DNA from: Rhizosaccharibacter radicis
GTDB lineage: Bacteria; Pseudomonadota; Alphaproteobacteria; Acetobacterales; Acetobacteraceae
Length of the DNA stretch: 64,000 bases
Assembly (NCBI GenBank): GCA_024508355.1
Contig: JAMZEJ010000008.1
Location: forward strand, 124,001 to 188,000
Reading direction: 5' to 3'
The notes under the pieces: generated by a model
Told to the model about the DNA's origin: nothing
The model's database searches: none
What the model saw: the letters and a program-made list of their open reading frames with translations, nothing else
Translations under genes and position numbers: made by a program
Shown: piece by piece, positions 18,962 through 31,056 of the stretch
Layout: each line of letters begins with the position of its first letter
Position numbering within the stretch: the stretch's first letter is position 1

Positions 18962-19956
18962 GCGTGGCTCCTGTTGGCGCGGGCGCGGTTGCGGCGAATG
19001 ATGTCGGCAAGCCGGATCGCCGAGATCAGGCTGGTGGGATCGGCCACGTGGCGCCCGGCGATATCGAAGGCGGTGCCGTGATCGGGCGAGGTCCGCACCA
19101 GGTCGAGTCCGATGGTGACGTTGACGCCGTGGGCCATGTCCAGGGTCTTGAGCGGGATCAGCGCCTGGTCGTGATACATGCAGATCGCGGCGTCGTAGCG
19201 CTCGCGCTGGAGCGCGGTGAACATGGTGTCCGGCGGCAGCGGGCCGATCACCTCGATGCCTTCCGCCCGGAGCGCCGCGATCGCCGGGGCGACCAGGGTG
19301 CGCTCCTCCTCTCCCATCAGCCCGTTCTCCCCCGCGTGGGGATTGAGGCCCGCGACGGCGAGCCGGGGCGAGGCGATGCCGAAATCGCGCCGGAGGCTGG
19401 CAGCCGCGGTACGGGCCACCGACACGATCAGGTCGGTCGACAGCTTGTCGATGGCATCGCGAAGCGACAGATGCACGGTGACCGGCACAACCCTGAGCGA
19501 GGGACCGGCCAGCATCATCACCTCGCGTCCGGCCTGCCCGGTGAGCGCGCCCAGGAACTCGGTGTGGCCGGGATGGGCGAAGCCCGCCCGCTTGAGCACG
19601 ATCTTGCTGATCGGGTTGGTGACGATGCCGCCGACCCTGTTCTCGGTCGCCAGCCTCACCGCGCGCTCGATGCTGGCGGTGACAGCGGAACCGTTGGCGG
19701 GGTTGGGATGGCCGGGAATGGCGGGCGCCGGCAACGGCACCGGCAGCACCGGCAGGGCCTCGGCGAACACCCGTCCCGCCTCCTCCACGCTGTCCACCGG
19801 TCGCACCGCGATGCCGCGTCCGCCCGCCATGCCCGACAGCCAGCGCGGGTCGGCCAGCATCACGAACGGCGTTTCGTCCTCGCGCAGCGCGGTCCAGGCA
19901 CCGAGCGCGATCTCGCCGCCGATCCCGGCCGGGTCTCCCATGGTCAGGGCCAGCAT
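18958..19956 (-). CDS. pdxA: 4-hydroxythreonine-4-phosphate dehydrogenase
   Basis: Oxidises 4-phosphohydroxy-L-threonine to the amino-ketone used by PdxJ. 332 residues from the ATG at 19956, which has AAGGA upstream. An in-frame upstream GTG would add 11 residues. Family motifs: [17 protein letters not shown] at the start, metal-site histidines in [21 protein letters not shown], and [12 protein letters not shown]. Ends with [14 protein letters not shown], the typical C-terminal signature. Confidence 0.95.
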   Translation of the reverse strand: MLALTMGDPAGIGGEIALGAWTALREDETPFVMLADPRWLSGMAGGRGIAVRPVDSVEEAGRVFAEALPVLPVPLPAPAIPGHPNPANGSAVTASIERAVRLATENRVGGIVTNPISKIVLKRAGFAHPGHTEFLGALTGQAGREVMMLAGPSLRVVPVTVHLSLRDAIDKLSTDLIVSVARTAAASLRRDFGIASPRLAVAGLNPHAGENGLMGEEERTLVAPAIAALRAEGIEVIGPLPPDTMFTALQRERYDAAICMYHDQALIPLKTLDMAHGVNVTIGLDLVRTSPDHGTAFDIAGRHVADPTSLISAIRLADIIRRNRARANRSHA

Positions 19957-20499
19957 GATCAATCCTTGCTTGCCGCCGCCCACCGGCACGGCCGGCCAGA
20001 TGTTGGGGCGATGCGGCGGACGATCAATCCAACCGTCCGGCCCCCGCCCCGGTTTCGGACCACCCCGTCACGAACGCCATAGGCCCGAGGCCGGTCATCG
20101 CGCTGGCGTTACGGCTGCGGGGCGTCGCCCCGATATCCTCGCGCGGCTGACGACCTTGGCCGGCCCGGTGGCACCCGGGCGGGTCCGCCACGCGGGGATC
20201 AGCGCCGCGCCTCGGGTGTCATGCCGACGCTCGAAACGAAAGCCTGCGCGCAGCGTCACCCGTGGGCCGTTCCGGGAACGAAGGCTCATGCATGGGATGA
20301 GCGGCCCGTCCCGTCCAACAACCCAAGACGGAGATGTCGGGCCTTTTGGTCCTGCCCGCCGTGGCGCCGGATGACCGGCCCGGGCAAGCGCGGCGCCGAT
20401 GGGTCGGCCGCAGGCGCGCCCACGGGAAGGTTCTACGCCTCGAGCCGGCACCCCGGGCGGCGGATGCCGGACCTGAGACGCCCGGGTCGCCCGCGCGGA
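19957..20499. other. Intergenic region with no supported gene
   Basis: Holds the pdxA leader and the 3' flank of lpd. Open frames here on both strands are Arg/Pro-rich and lack ribosome sites and recognisable domains. No tRNA, clear terminator or repeat seen. Confidence 0.5.
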
Positions 20500-22338
20500 T
20501 CACACGTGCAATGCGCGCCCGTCGGCGGCCAGCGCGGCTTCCTTGACCGCCTCGCTGAGCGTGGGGTGGGCATGGCACACGCGGGCCACGTCCTCGGCGC
20601 TAGCGCCGAACTCGAGCGCCGTAGCCAGCTCGGCGATCAGCGTGCCGGCTTCCGGACCGATGATGTGCGCGCCCAGCAGCCGGTCGGTCCTGGCGTCGGA
20701 CAGGATCTTCACGAAGCCGTCCGTCGCGTTCATCGCGCGGGCACGGCCGTTGGCGCTGAACGGGAACTTGCCGACCTTGTAGGCAACGCCCTCGGCCTTG
20801 AGGTCCTCCTCGATCTTGCCGATGCCCGCCACTTCCGGCCAGGTGTAGATCACCGCCGGGATCACGCCGTAATTCACGTGGCCCGCCTGCCCGGCCAGCA
20901 GCTCGGCCAGCGCCACGCCTTCCTCCTCGGCCTTGTGCGCCAGCATCGGCCCGTCGATCACGTCGCCGATGGCGTAGAGGCCCGGGATGTTGGTGCGGTA
21001 GTGCGCGTCCACCTTCACCCGGCCCTTGGGGTCGAGCTCGGCGCCGACCTCCTTCAGCCCGATCCCCTCGCTGACCGCGCGGCGGCCGATCGCCACCAGC
21101 ACGATGTCGGCCTCGATGGTCTCGGTGGCGCCGTTCTTCGCCTTCTCCACCGTCACGATGGCGCCCTGGTCCGTGGCCTCGACCCCGGTGACCTTGTGGC
21201 CGAGCCTGAACTTCAGCCCCTGCTTGCTCAGGGTGCGCTCGAAGGTCTTGGCCACCTCGCCGTCGATGCCGGGCACCAGGCGATCCAGGAACTCCACCAC
21301 CGTCACCTCGGCGCCCAGGCGGCGCCACACGCTGCCGAGCTCCAGCCCGATCACGCCGCCGCCGATCACCACCAGGTGCTTGGGCACCGCGTCCAGCTCC
21401 AGCGCGCCGGTGGAGGACACTATGCGCTTCTCGTCGATGGTGATGCCGGGGAGCGAGATGCTGTCGCTGCCGGTGGCGACCACCACGTGCTTCGCGCGGA
21501 AGCTCTTGTTATCCACCTCCACGGTGTGGGGCGCCGTGACGCGCCCGAAGCCCTTGAGCCAGGCGACGCCGTTCTTCTTGAACAGGAACTCGATGCCCCG
21601 GGTGTTGGCGTCCACCACCTCGCGCTTGCGGGCGTGCATCCTGTCGAGGTCGAGCCGCACGTTCTCCACGATGATGCCGTGGTCGGCGAGGCCCTTCTGC
21701 GTCTCGTGGAAGCTTTCAGAACTCTGCAGCAGCGCCTTGGACGGGATGCAGCCGATATTGAGGCAGGTGCCGCCGAGGCGGTCGCGCTTCTCGACGCAGG
21801 CCACCTTCATGCCGAGCTGGGCCGCGCGCAGGGCGCACACATACCCCCCGGGGCCCGCGCCGATCACGATCAGGTCGTAGTCGGTATCGCCCACCTCGGC
21901 CGCCGGCGCGGCAGGCGCACCGGTGGGAGCCGGCGGGTTCGGCTTGGCGACGTCGCCGGACGAACCCGGCTGGTCGGCCCGCACGCTGTCCGCAGGCGAC
22001 GCGGTATCCGGCGCCGGCACGTAGGTCGGCGCCTGGACACCGTCGTTCCCCGCGGACGCAGGGGCCGCCGACGGAGCGGGGGCCGACGCCTGCGCTCCCT
22101 CCCCCGACTCGACGGTCGCCAGCAGCGCGCCCACCGCGACCTCCTCGCCCTCGGCGACCGCATGCGCGCCCAGCACGCCCGCGGCCGGCGCCGCCACCTC
22201 CACGCTGACCTTGTCGGTTTCCAGCTCCACCACCGGCTGGTCGGCGGCGACCGGCTCGCCCGGCTGCTTCAGCCACTTGGCGACCGTGGCGGTGGACACG
22301 CTTTCGCCCAGGGTGGGCACGGTGATCTGGGTGGACAT
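20500..22338 (-). CDS. lpdA: Dihydrolipoyl dehydrogenase (E3) with N-terminal lipoyl domain
   Basis: Reoxidises dihydrolipoamide in the 2-oxoglutarate dehydrogenase complex. 612 residues. A lipoyl domain occupies ~1-79 (lysine in [11 protein letters not shown]), followed by an Ala/Pro linker to ~150. Then comes the flavoprotein: FAD motif IVIGAGPGGYVCA, redox disulfide in GGTCLNIGCIPSK, NAD motif VVIGGGVIGLELG, second FAD motif GLYAIGDVIDGPMLAHKA, and the dimer-face active pair in HAHPTLSEAV. The lipoyl domain closely matches that of SucB upstream. Confidence 0.95.
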   Translation of the reverse strand: MSTQITVPTLGESVSTATVAKWLKQPGEPVAADQPVVELETDKVSVEVAAPAAGVLGAHAVAEGEEVAVGALLATVESGEGAQASAPAPSAAPASAGNDGVQAPTYVPAPDTASPADSVRADQPGSSGDVAKPNPPAPTGAPAAPAAEVGDTDYDLIVIGAGPGGYVCALRAAQLGMKVACVEKRDRLGGTCLNIGCIPSKALLQSSESFHETQKGLADHGIIVENVRLDLDRMHARKREVVDANTRGIEFLFKKNGVAWLKGFGRVTAPHTVEVDNKSFRAKHVVVATGSDSISLPGITIDEKRIVSSTGALELDAVPKHLVVIGGGVIGLELGSVWRRLGAEVTVVEFLDRLVPGIDGEVAKTFERTLSKQGLKFRLGHKVTGVEATDQGAIVTVEKAKNGATETIEADIVLVAIGRRAVSEGIGLKEVGAELDPKGRVKVDAHYRTNIPGLYAIGDVIDGPMLAHKAEEEGVALAELLAGQAGHVNYGVIPAVIYTWPEVAGIGKIEEDLKAEGVAYKVGKFPFSANGRARAMNATDGFVKILSDARTDRLLGAHIIGPEAGTLIAELATALEFGASAEDVARVCHAHPTLSEAVKEAALAADGRALHV

Positions 22339-22447
22339 GGCGGACGCTTCTCGTTCTTGAAAGGACGCTGGCTCTAGGGAACGCGGGCCGCTGCCGGGAA
22401 AACCCCGCCGCCAGCCCCCGGCGGCTCAGGGCGGCGGACGCGGGAAA

Positions 22448-22470
22448 CGCCCGGGCGCGCGGCCCGGGCG
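22448..22470 (-). terminator. Strong stem-loop between sucB and lpd
   Basis: Perfect 9-bp stem (CGCCCGGGC / GCCCGGGCG) with a 5-base loop, 5 bases after the sucB stop. On the minus strand it is followed by TTTCCC. It may partly terminate or stabilise the sucAB message ahead of lpd. Confidence 0.5.
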
Positions 22471-22475
22471 GCGTC

Positions 22476-23807
<1,332 letters not shown>

Positions 23808-23882
23808 GGGCTTCCTTCATGTCGGCCGCCGTCGGACCGGCGGCGACCCTTCTTGCATTCGAGGAAAAAGAACGGCGATGGA

Positions 23883-26828
23883 TCAGGCGGCGCGCTCGTC
23901 CGCCTCCGCCCGCACGCCCAGGGCGTCGCGGACCAGCGCCGCCTGCTCGGTCGCGTGGGTGCGCGCGAGGCCGGTGGCCGGGCTCGCCGCAGCGACGCGG
24001 CCCGCATAGACCGGGCGGTTGTGCTTGAGGCCGAGGCGGCGCAGCACCGCCTCGATGCGGCGGTCCACGAAGCTCCACGAGCCCATGTTCTCCGGCTCCT
24101 CCTGGCACCACACCACCTCGGCGTTGGTGTAGGGCGCCAGCACCCGCGCCAGCTCGGCATCGTCGAACGGGTAGATCTGTTCCAGCCGCGCGATCGCCAC
24201 GTCGTTCAGCCCGCGCTCCCGGCGCTCGGCCACCAGGTCGTAATAGACCTTGCCGGAGCACAGCACGACGCGGCGGACCCGGGCATCGCCGCCCAGCTCG
24301 TCGGTCTCGCCGATCACCGTGCGGAAGCTGGTGCCGGCTTCCATGTCGGCCAGCGTGCTGACCGCGAGCTTGTGGCGCAGCAGCGATTTCGGCGTCATCA
24401 CCACCAGCGGCTTGCGGTAGTCGCGCTTGAGCTGGCGGCGCAGCGCGTGGAAGTAGTTCGCCGGCGTGGTGATGTTGCAGACCTGGATGTTGTCCTCGGC
24501 ACAGAGCTGCAGATACCGCTCCAGCCGCGCCGACGAATGCTCCGGCCCCTGCCCCTCGTAGCCGTGCGGCAGCAGCAGCACGAGGCCGGACGCCCGCAGC
24601 CACTTGCTTTCGCCCGACGCGATGAACTGGTCGATGATCACCTGGGCGCCGTTGGCGAAATCGCCGAACTGCGCTTCCCACAGCACCAGCGACTTCGGAT
24701 CGGCGAGGCTGTAGCCGTATTCGAAACCGAGCACGCCGAACTCGCTCAGCAGCGAGTTGTAGATCTCGATGCCTGCCTGGCCGCCCGCTCCGCGCGAGCG
24801 GATGTTGTTGAGCGGAACGTACTCGTTCTGGTTCACCTGGTCGATCAGCACCGCGTGGCGCTGCGAGAAGGTGCCGCGCTGGCAGTCCTCGCCCGACAGC
24901 CGGACCCGGTGCCCTTCCAGCAGCAGCGTGCCGAACGCCAGCGCCTCGCCCGTGGCCCAGTCGATGTTCTCGCCGCTGCTCATCATGGCCAGCTTGGCTT
25001 CGAGCTGGCGGGTGATCTTGGGGTTGGCGTTGAAGTCCGACGGCACGGTGCCCAGCGCCCGGCCCACCAGCTGCAGCGTGTCGTCCGATACCCCGGTCGG
25101 CTGGTCGGCGCCGCTGGCGGCGTTGGGCGGCCGCAACCCGGCCCAGCGCCCCTCGAACCAGTCCGCCTTGTTCGGGCGATAGCCCTGGGCGGCCTTGTAG
25201 GCCTCGTCCAGCGTGTTCTGGAACGCGTCCCAGCCGCTCTGCGCTTCCTCCGCCGACACCACGCCCTCGCGGGCGAGCCGCTCGGCATACAGGGTGCGCA
25301 CGGTGGGACGGGCGCGGATCGCCTTGTACATGGTGGGCTGGGTGAAGGCCGGCTCGTCGCTCTCGTTGTGGCCGTGCCGGCGGTAGCAGACGATGTCGAG
25401 CACGATGTCGGCGCCGAACTCCTGCCGGTACTCGGCGCAGAGCTGCGCGCAGAACACCACCGCCTCCGGCTCGTCGCCGTTGACGTGCAGGATCGGGCAC
25501 TGCACCGCCTTAGCCACGTCCGTGCAGTACAGGCCGGAATAGGCATGCGCCGACACGGTGGTGAAGCCGATCTGGTTGTTCACCACCAGATGGATGGTGC
25601 CGCCCGTGCGGTAGCCGATGAGCTGGCTCATCGCCATGGTCTCGTACACGAGGCCCTGGCCCGCGAACGCCGCGTCGCCGTGCAGCAGCACACCCAGCGC
25701 CGAGCGGCGGTTCTGGGTGTCGCCCGCGTTGTCCTGGCTCGCGCGCACCTTGCCCACCACCACCGGGTCCACCGCTTCCAGGTGCGACGGGTTGGGCTGC
25801 AGGCTCAGATGCACGGTGCGCCCGGCGATCTCCACGTCGGTGGAGGTGCCGAGATGGTACTTCACGTCGCCCGAGCCCTGGATGTCGTCCGGCTTGAAGG
25901 ACGCGCCGGCGAACTCGGAGAAGATGGCCGTGTAGGGCTTGCGCACCACGTTCACGAGCGTGTTCAGCCGCCCGCGATGCGGCATGCCGATGGCGACGCT
26001 TTCCACGCCGTCCCGCGCCGCCTGCTCGATGATGGCGTGCAGGGCCGGGATCGTGGTCTCACCGCCCTCCAGCCCGAAGCGCTTGGTGCCGACATAGCGC
26101 TTCTGGCAGAACGCCTCGAAGCCTTCGGCTTCGGTGAGCTGGCCCAGGATGCGGTGCTTGTCGTCGCGGTTGAAGCGGTTCCGCCAGGCTCCGCTCTCGA
26201 TCCGGCTCTGCACCCACAAACGCTTCGCCGGGTCCTGGATGTGCATGAACTCGACGCCCACCGGCCCGCAATACGCGGAGCGGAGCGCGCCCAGGATCTG
26301 GTTCATGCTGGCGCTGTCGCCCGACAACAGGCTGCCCATGGCGCGGCCGAGATAGATCGGGCGGTCCAGGTCGCCGGGACCGAAGCCGTAGGTGGCCGGG
26401 TCGAGATCGGCATGGGGCTTGGGGATCTGCAGCCCGAGCGGATCGAGCCGGGCATCGAGATGGCCGCGCACGCGGAACGCACGCACCAGTTGCATCGCCC
26501 GCAGGCTGTCGTCGGCCGCCGCGCGGATCGCCCGCGGATCGGGTGCCGCCGCCGGAATGGGCCGCGCGGGCTCCTTGGTGCCGGGAGCGGCGCCCTTGGC
26601 CGGCGGCGCGGGCGGCGGCGGAGGCTCAATCTCGAAGCGGCGGGGCGCCCAGGAAGCGCCGCTGGCGTCCTGGAGAACGGCCTTCGCTTCCTCGTCCATG
26701 GCTTCGAACAGCGCGACGAAGCTGGGATCGACGCTGCCCGGGTCCGACACCCACCGTGCATAAAGATCGGCCAGATAGGCGGCGTTGGCGCCGCTGAAGG
26801 CCGTTTGCAACAGATCGACGCCCGCCAT
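23883..26828 (-). CDS. sucA: 2-oxoglutarate dehydrogenase E1 component
   Basis: Thiamine-diphosphate enzyme that decarboxylates 2-oxoglutarate. 981 residues, slightly longer than the E. coli protein. It shows the N-terminal E2-docking segment (AAYLADLYARWVSDPGSVD), RFRVRGHLDARLDPL, the active-site histidine region IPALHAIIEQAARDG ... GMPHRGRLN, and the TPP motif around HVNGDEPEAV. The C-terminal dehydrogenase half carries RDKHRI- and TFSQRHAVL-type motifs. ATG 26828 follows TGAGGAGAGG. A longer frame to 26957 lacks one. First gene of sucA-sucB-lpd. Confidence 0.97.
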   Translation of the reverse strand: MAGVDLLQTAFSGANAAYLADLYARWVSDPGSVDPSFVALFEAMDEEAKAVLQDASGASWAPRRFEIEPPPPPAPPAKGAAPGTKEPARPIPAAAPDPRAIRAAADDSLRAMQLVRAFRVRGHLDARLDPLGLQIPKPHADLDPATYGFGPGDLDRPIYLGRAMGSLLSGDSASMNQILGALRSAYCGPVGVEFMHIQDPAKRLWVQSRIESGAWRNRFNRDDKHRILGQLTEAEGFEAFCQKRYVGTKRFGLEGGETTIPALHAIIEQAARDGVESVAIGMPHRGRLNTLVNVVRKPYTAIFSEFAGASFKPDDIQGSGDVKYHLGTSTDVEIAGRTVHLSLQPNPSHLEAVDPVVVGKVRASQDNAGDTQNRRSALGVLLHGDAAFAGQGLVYETMAMSQLIGYRTGGTIHLVVNNQIGFTTVSAHAYSGLYCTDVAKAVQCPILHVNGDEPEAVVFCAQLCAEYRQEFGADIVLDIVCYRRHGHNESDEPAFTQPTMYKAIRARPTVRTLYAERLAREGVVSAEEAQSGWDAFQNTLDEAYKAAQGYRPNKADWFEGRWAGLRPPNAASGADQPTGVSDDTLQLVGRALGTVPSDFNANPKITRQLEAKLAMMSSGENIDWATGEALAFGTLLLEGHRVRLSGEDCQRGTFSQRHAVLIDQVNQNEYVPLNNIRSRGAGGQAGIEIYNSLLSEFGVLGFEYGYSLADPKSLVLWEAQFGDFANGAQVIIDQFIASGESKWLRASGLVLLLPHGYEGQGPEHSSARLERYLQLCAEDNIQVCNITTPANYFHALRRQLKRDYRKPLVVMTPKSLLRHKLAVSTLADMEAGTSFRTVIGETDELGGDARVRRVVLCSGKVYYDLVAERRERGLNDVAIARLEQIYPFDDAELARVLAPYTNAEVVWCQEEPENMGSWSFVDRRIEAVLRRLGLKHNRPVYAGRVAAASPATGLARTHATEQAALVRDALGVRAEADERAA

Positions 26829-27295
26829 GGAGCCTCTCCTCAACGGAACCGGTGCCGCTAGGCGGCCCGGCCCTCTTTCAATCGAACACACAAACAGGTG
26901 GCGAACAGATAGCCAGGGCAGCGCTCTTCGACCCCGAGCGTTGACCGCCACCAGCAATGCTCAATCCGCATGACTGGCGCCTTAACAACGACACAACCGC
27001 TCCGGCGACCGCGTCCCGCAGACGGTTCGCCGGAGGTAGGGATGAAGCAAACCCCGCGCCACGGAGCATGAGGCGGACCGCCGGAAAGCATCCGGCCGAA
27101 CGGCCCGAGGATGGCTGAAGGCGGGACCCGGGGCCCCGCGGCCCGACATCAGGAGGCGCGAAACCTCAGGATACCCGCGGAGGATCGGAACCACGGCCCG
27201 GTCCGGAACCCTCCATCCGGCCGGATCACCGGCGACCGAGAAGGCCGCGAGACCGTTCCGCGCCCCCGGCATCGTCACGATCCGCGACCGCCGCC
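26829..27295. other. sucA upstream region where sucCD would be expected
   Basis: About 470 bases with no convincing frame. The part nearest sucA (26880-27000) is less GC-rich and probably holds the promoter, but no clear -35/-10 pair was found. No trace of succinyl-CoA synthetase genes (no HNMVT-, GHAGA- or ATP-grasp-like fragments) was recognised in the six reading frames. Confidence 0.5.
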
Positions 27296-28405
<1,110 letters not shown>

Positions 28406-28464
28406 TCAAGGTGGCGCCATGGCGTCCCCCGCCGGTTCCCGCACCGCCGCGCCGCGCCGGGCGA

Positions 28465-29688
28465 TCACCCGTCGAGGTGCGCCAGGGCCAGATAGGCGGC
28501 TGACCGCATCTCCTCCAGCCGGGATGCGGTCCGCTCGAAGGCGAAGGCGCCTTCGCCGCGCTCGTAGATGCGGTCCGGCTGGTCGGCGGCGGAGGCCAGC
28601 AGCTTCACCTTGCTCTCGTAGAGCGCGTCCACCAGCACGATGAAGCGCCGCGCCACGTCGAAATTCTCCGGGCCCAGCCGCGGCACGCCGTCGATCACCA
28701 GCGCGGGAAAACGCCGGGCGATCGCCAGATAGTCGCCGGCGCCGAGATTGCGGTCGCACAGCTCGTCGAAATCGAACCGGGCGACGCCGCTCGCGGCGCG
28801 CGGCACCGGCACCGGGCGCCCCATCACCGTGAGCGTTTCCGGATGCGGCGCTTCGCCATCGCACAAACGGAGGAAGGCCTGGTCCAGCGCCGCGTCCGCG
28901 CGGGCATCCGCCGGCACGAGCCAGGTCTCGCTCCCGCGCGCGTTGCCCCGGCGATAGTCGCGCGGGCTGTCCAGCACCAGCGTGTCCATCGCCGCCTTGA
29001 TCTGGGCGATGAAGGGCTTGAAGGCGTCGGCGCCGGGGCGGTTCTGGAACAGCTGGTCCGGCACGATGTTGGAGGTCGCCACCACCACCACCCCCCGGGC
29101 GAACAGCGCCTCGAACAGCCGCCCCAGGATCATGGCGTCGGCGATGTCGTTGACCTGGAACTCGTCGAAGCACAGCAGGCTGGCCTCGGACGCCACCGAG
29201 TCGGCCAGGGGCGGGATCGGGTCCGACAGCTCGGGCCGTTCGCGCTTGAGCCGGTGCACGGCGGCGTGGCTGTCCTGCATGAACCGGTGGAAATGGATGC
29301 GCCGCTTCCGGTCGACCGGGGCGTGATCGAAGAACAGGTCCATCAGCATGGACTTGCCGCGCCCCACCTGGCCCACGAGATAGACGCCGCGCGGCGGCGG
29401 CGGCGGGGAACGGCGCAACAATCCCCACAGCCCGCCGCGCCGGCCGCCGGCATCGGCCCGGGCCGGACGATAGCCATCCAGTTCCCGCCACAGCATGTCG
29501 AGCCGTTCGGCCGCGCGCCGTTGTTCCGGGTCCTCGTCCAGGATGCCCAGGGCAAGGCGGCGGCGGTAGCCGGCCAGCGGCCCGTCGCGGCGCGGGTCGG
29601 GGGCCGGGAGAGTGCTCCCGCCGGCGCCGTCGTCCCGGATTCTGGGAGAAGTGGAGACCGGTCCGGTCGCGGAATCGGGGGGCTGCAT
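28465..29688 (-). CDS. zapE: Cell division protein ZapE (AFG1-like ATPase)
   Basis: P-loop ATPase of the AFG1/ZapE family, which acts at the FtsZ ring and in membrane-protein quality control. 407 residues: a disordered ~35-residue start, Walker A VGQVGRGKSMLMDLFF, the family HFHRFMQDSHAAVHRL segment, Walker B LLCFDEFQVNDIADAMIL, and sensor segment VVVATSNIVPDQLF. C-terminal half matches the family (YGRE-like end with AYLALAH). Start codon has no clear ribosome site. zapE upstream of mdh-suc genes is usual in alphaproteobacteria. Confidence 0.92.
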   Translation of the reverse strand: MQPPDSATGPVSTSPRIRDDGAGGSTLPAPDPRRDGPLAGYRRRLALGILDEDPEQRRAAERLDMLWRELDGYRPARADAGGRRGGLWGLLRRSPPPPPRGVYLVGQVGRGKSMLMDLFFDHAPVDRKRRIHFHRFMQDSHAAVHRLKRERPELSDPIPPLADSVASEASLLCFDEFQVNDIADAMILGRLFEALFARGVVVVATSNIVPDQLFQNRPGADAFKPFIAQIKAAMDTLVLDSPRDYRRGNARGSETWLVPADARADAALDQAFLRLCDGEAPHPETLTVMGRPVPVPRAASGVARFDFDELCDRNLGAGDYLAIARRFPALVIDGVPRLGPENFDVARRFIVLVDALYESKVKLLASAADQPDRIYERGEGAFAFERTASRLEEMRSAAYLALAHLDG

Positions 29689-29851
29689 GAGGCACGGCGA
29701 TACAAGCCGGCCGTTGTTCGATCAATGCGGCGCAAGCATGGCAGGGGAAACCGGTGCGACTTCATCTTCACTGAATCGAGAGCGTGTAACCATTCCAGCG
29801 GCTTACCCGTTGCTCTTGTGTCCGTGCATTCGGAAGCGGGGTTCGGCGGCG

Positions 29852-30142
29852 ATGAAGTTCTTCCTTTTTTCGGCCATGGTGGTCGCGAGCGTCGCCGGCA
29901 CCGCCCTTTCGGCGGCGCAGGCGTCGGATCTGCGCATGACGGTCGAGAAGCCGCATTTCACCTGCGAAGGCCGTCAGGCGAGCCTGCAGCACACGGCCTA
30001 TCGTCCGGGCGACGCCGAGCGCGCGGCGGCCGATCAGTTCGATGGCCAGGCGCCCCTGCCCTGCTGCGACGGCCAGATCGGCTGCGCGCAGTTCCTGAGC
30101 ACCAACACCATCCTGCGCCCCCACAAGCAGGTCCGCGGCTGA
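29852..30142 (+). CDS. Small secreted cysteine-containing protein
   Basis: 96 residues starting with a clear Sec signal peptide (MKFFLFSAMVVASVAG, cut near SAAQASDLR). The mature ~70 residues have four cysteines (HFTCEG, LPCCDG, IGCAQF), so one or two disulfides in the periplasm are likely. No family recognised. The ATG has only a weak ribosome site (GGCGGCG). Divergent from zapE and possibly read together with the following oxygenase. Confidence 0.65.
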   Translation: MKFFLFSAMVVASVAGTALSAAQASDLRMTVEKPHFTCEGRQASLQHTAYRPGDAERAAADQFDGQAPLPCCDGQIGCAQFLSTNTILRPHKQVRG

Positions 30143-30280
30143 TCTCACGACCGGTCCGGCACGAGGGCATCGCTCCCGATCCTGCTTTCTCCGCGCATCC
30201 CCATGCCGCCGCCGCGCTTGTGCGCGGGCCGGCTTCGGCGTTTCTAGGGAGCCAGGATCCTTGTTGAGCCGAGCGATGCC

Positions 30281-30934
30281 ATGCTGAAATCCGTTTCACC
30301 GCCCCTCGAGCTGGCCTTCGACCGCCTCGCGGCGACGCCGGTGGCGACCGATCCGTTTCCCCACGTCGTGGTTCCGAACTTCGTGCCTCCCGACGAGCTG
30401 CGGGCCATCGTGTCGGGGCTGCCCGAGATGAGCAGCGGCGGTTCGTTTCCGCCTTCCGCGCTGTCCCTCAGGCCCGAGGCCCAGGCCCTGGTGCGTGCGC
30501 TGGAAGGGCCGCGGCTGCGCGAGGCGATCGCGGCGAAATTCGGCCTCGACCTCCGCGACGCGCCCACCATGCTGACGCTGCGCGGCCGCACCCGGGAAAA
30601 GGATGGCCGGGTCCACACGGATTCCACGGCCAAGCGCGTGACCATCCTGCTGTATCTGAACCCGGCCACGGAGGCCTGGTCGCGCCAGGAAGGCTGCCTG
30701 CGCCTCCTGCGCCGTCCGGACGACATCGAGGACTACGCGGTGGAGGTGCCCCCGGTGGACGGCACCCTGCTGGTGTTCCCCAACGGGCCGACCACCTGGC
30801 ACGGGCACCGGCAATATGTCGGCCGTCGCTACGCCATCCAGCTGAACTACATGGAAACCGGCGCGAAGGCCCGCAGCGAGATCCGGCGGCACAAGCTGTC
30901 CGCCATCGTGAAGCGGTTCTCTTCCGCCCGCTGA
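30281..30934 (+). CDS. 2-oxoglutarate/Fe(II)-dependent oxygenase, prolyl-4-hydroxylase-like
   Basis: 217 residues with a single double-stranded beta-helix domain. The iron ligands fit the HxD...H triad: DGRVHTDS (His, Asp) and TTWHGHRQY (distal His). The Arg that binds 2-oxoglutarate follows in VGRRYAIQLNY. FPHVVVPNFVPPDEL near the start is the usual entry strand of this group. Substrate unknown. The gene is followed by a textbook terminator and is monocistronic or paired with the small secreted protein. Confidence 0.85.
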   Translation: MLKSVSPPLELAFDRLAATPVATDPFPHVVVPNFVPPDELRAIVSGLPEMSSGGSFPPSALSLRPEAQALVRALEGPRLREAIAAKFGLDLRDAPTMLTLRGRTREKDGRVHTDSTAKRVTILLYLNPATEAWSRQEGCLRLLRRPDDIEDYAVEVPPVDGTLLVFPNGPTTWHGHRQYVGRRYAIQLNYMETGAKARSEIRRHKLSAIVKRFSSAR

Positions 30935-30955
30935 TCGCTGGAAGCGGACACGACG

Positions 30956-30990
30956 AGGGGCGCCCACCGGGACCGGCGGGCGCCCCTTTT
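30956..30990 (+). terminator. Rho-independent terminator
   Basis: Perfect GGGGCGCCC / GGGCGCCCC stem with a 12-base loop and a TTTT tail, 22 bases after the oxygenase stop. Confidence 0.9.
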
Positions 30991-31056
30991 CACGTCGATC
31001 GGGCGGGAAGGCAGGGGAGCGAGAAGCCCCCCCCTGCGGATACGGGTTCCCCTGGT

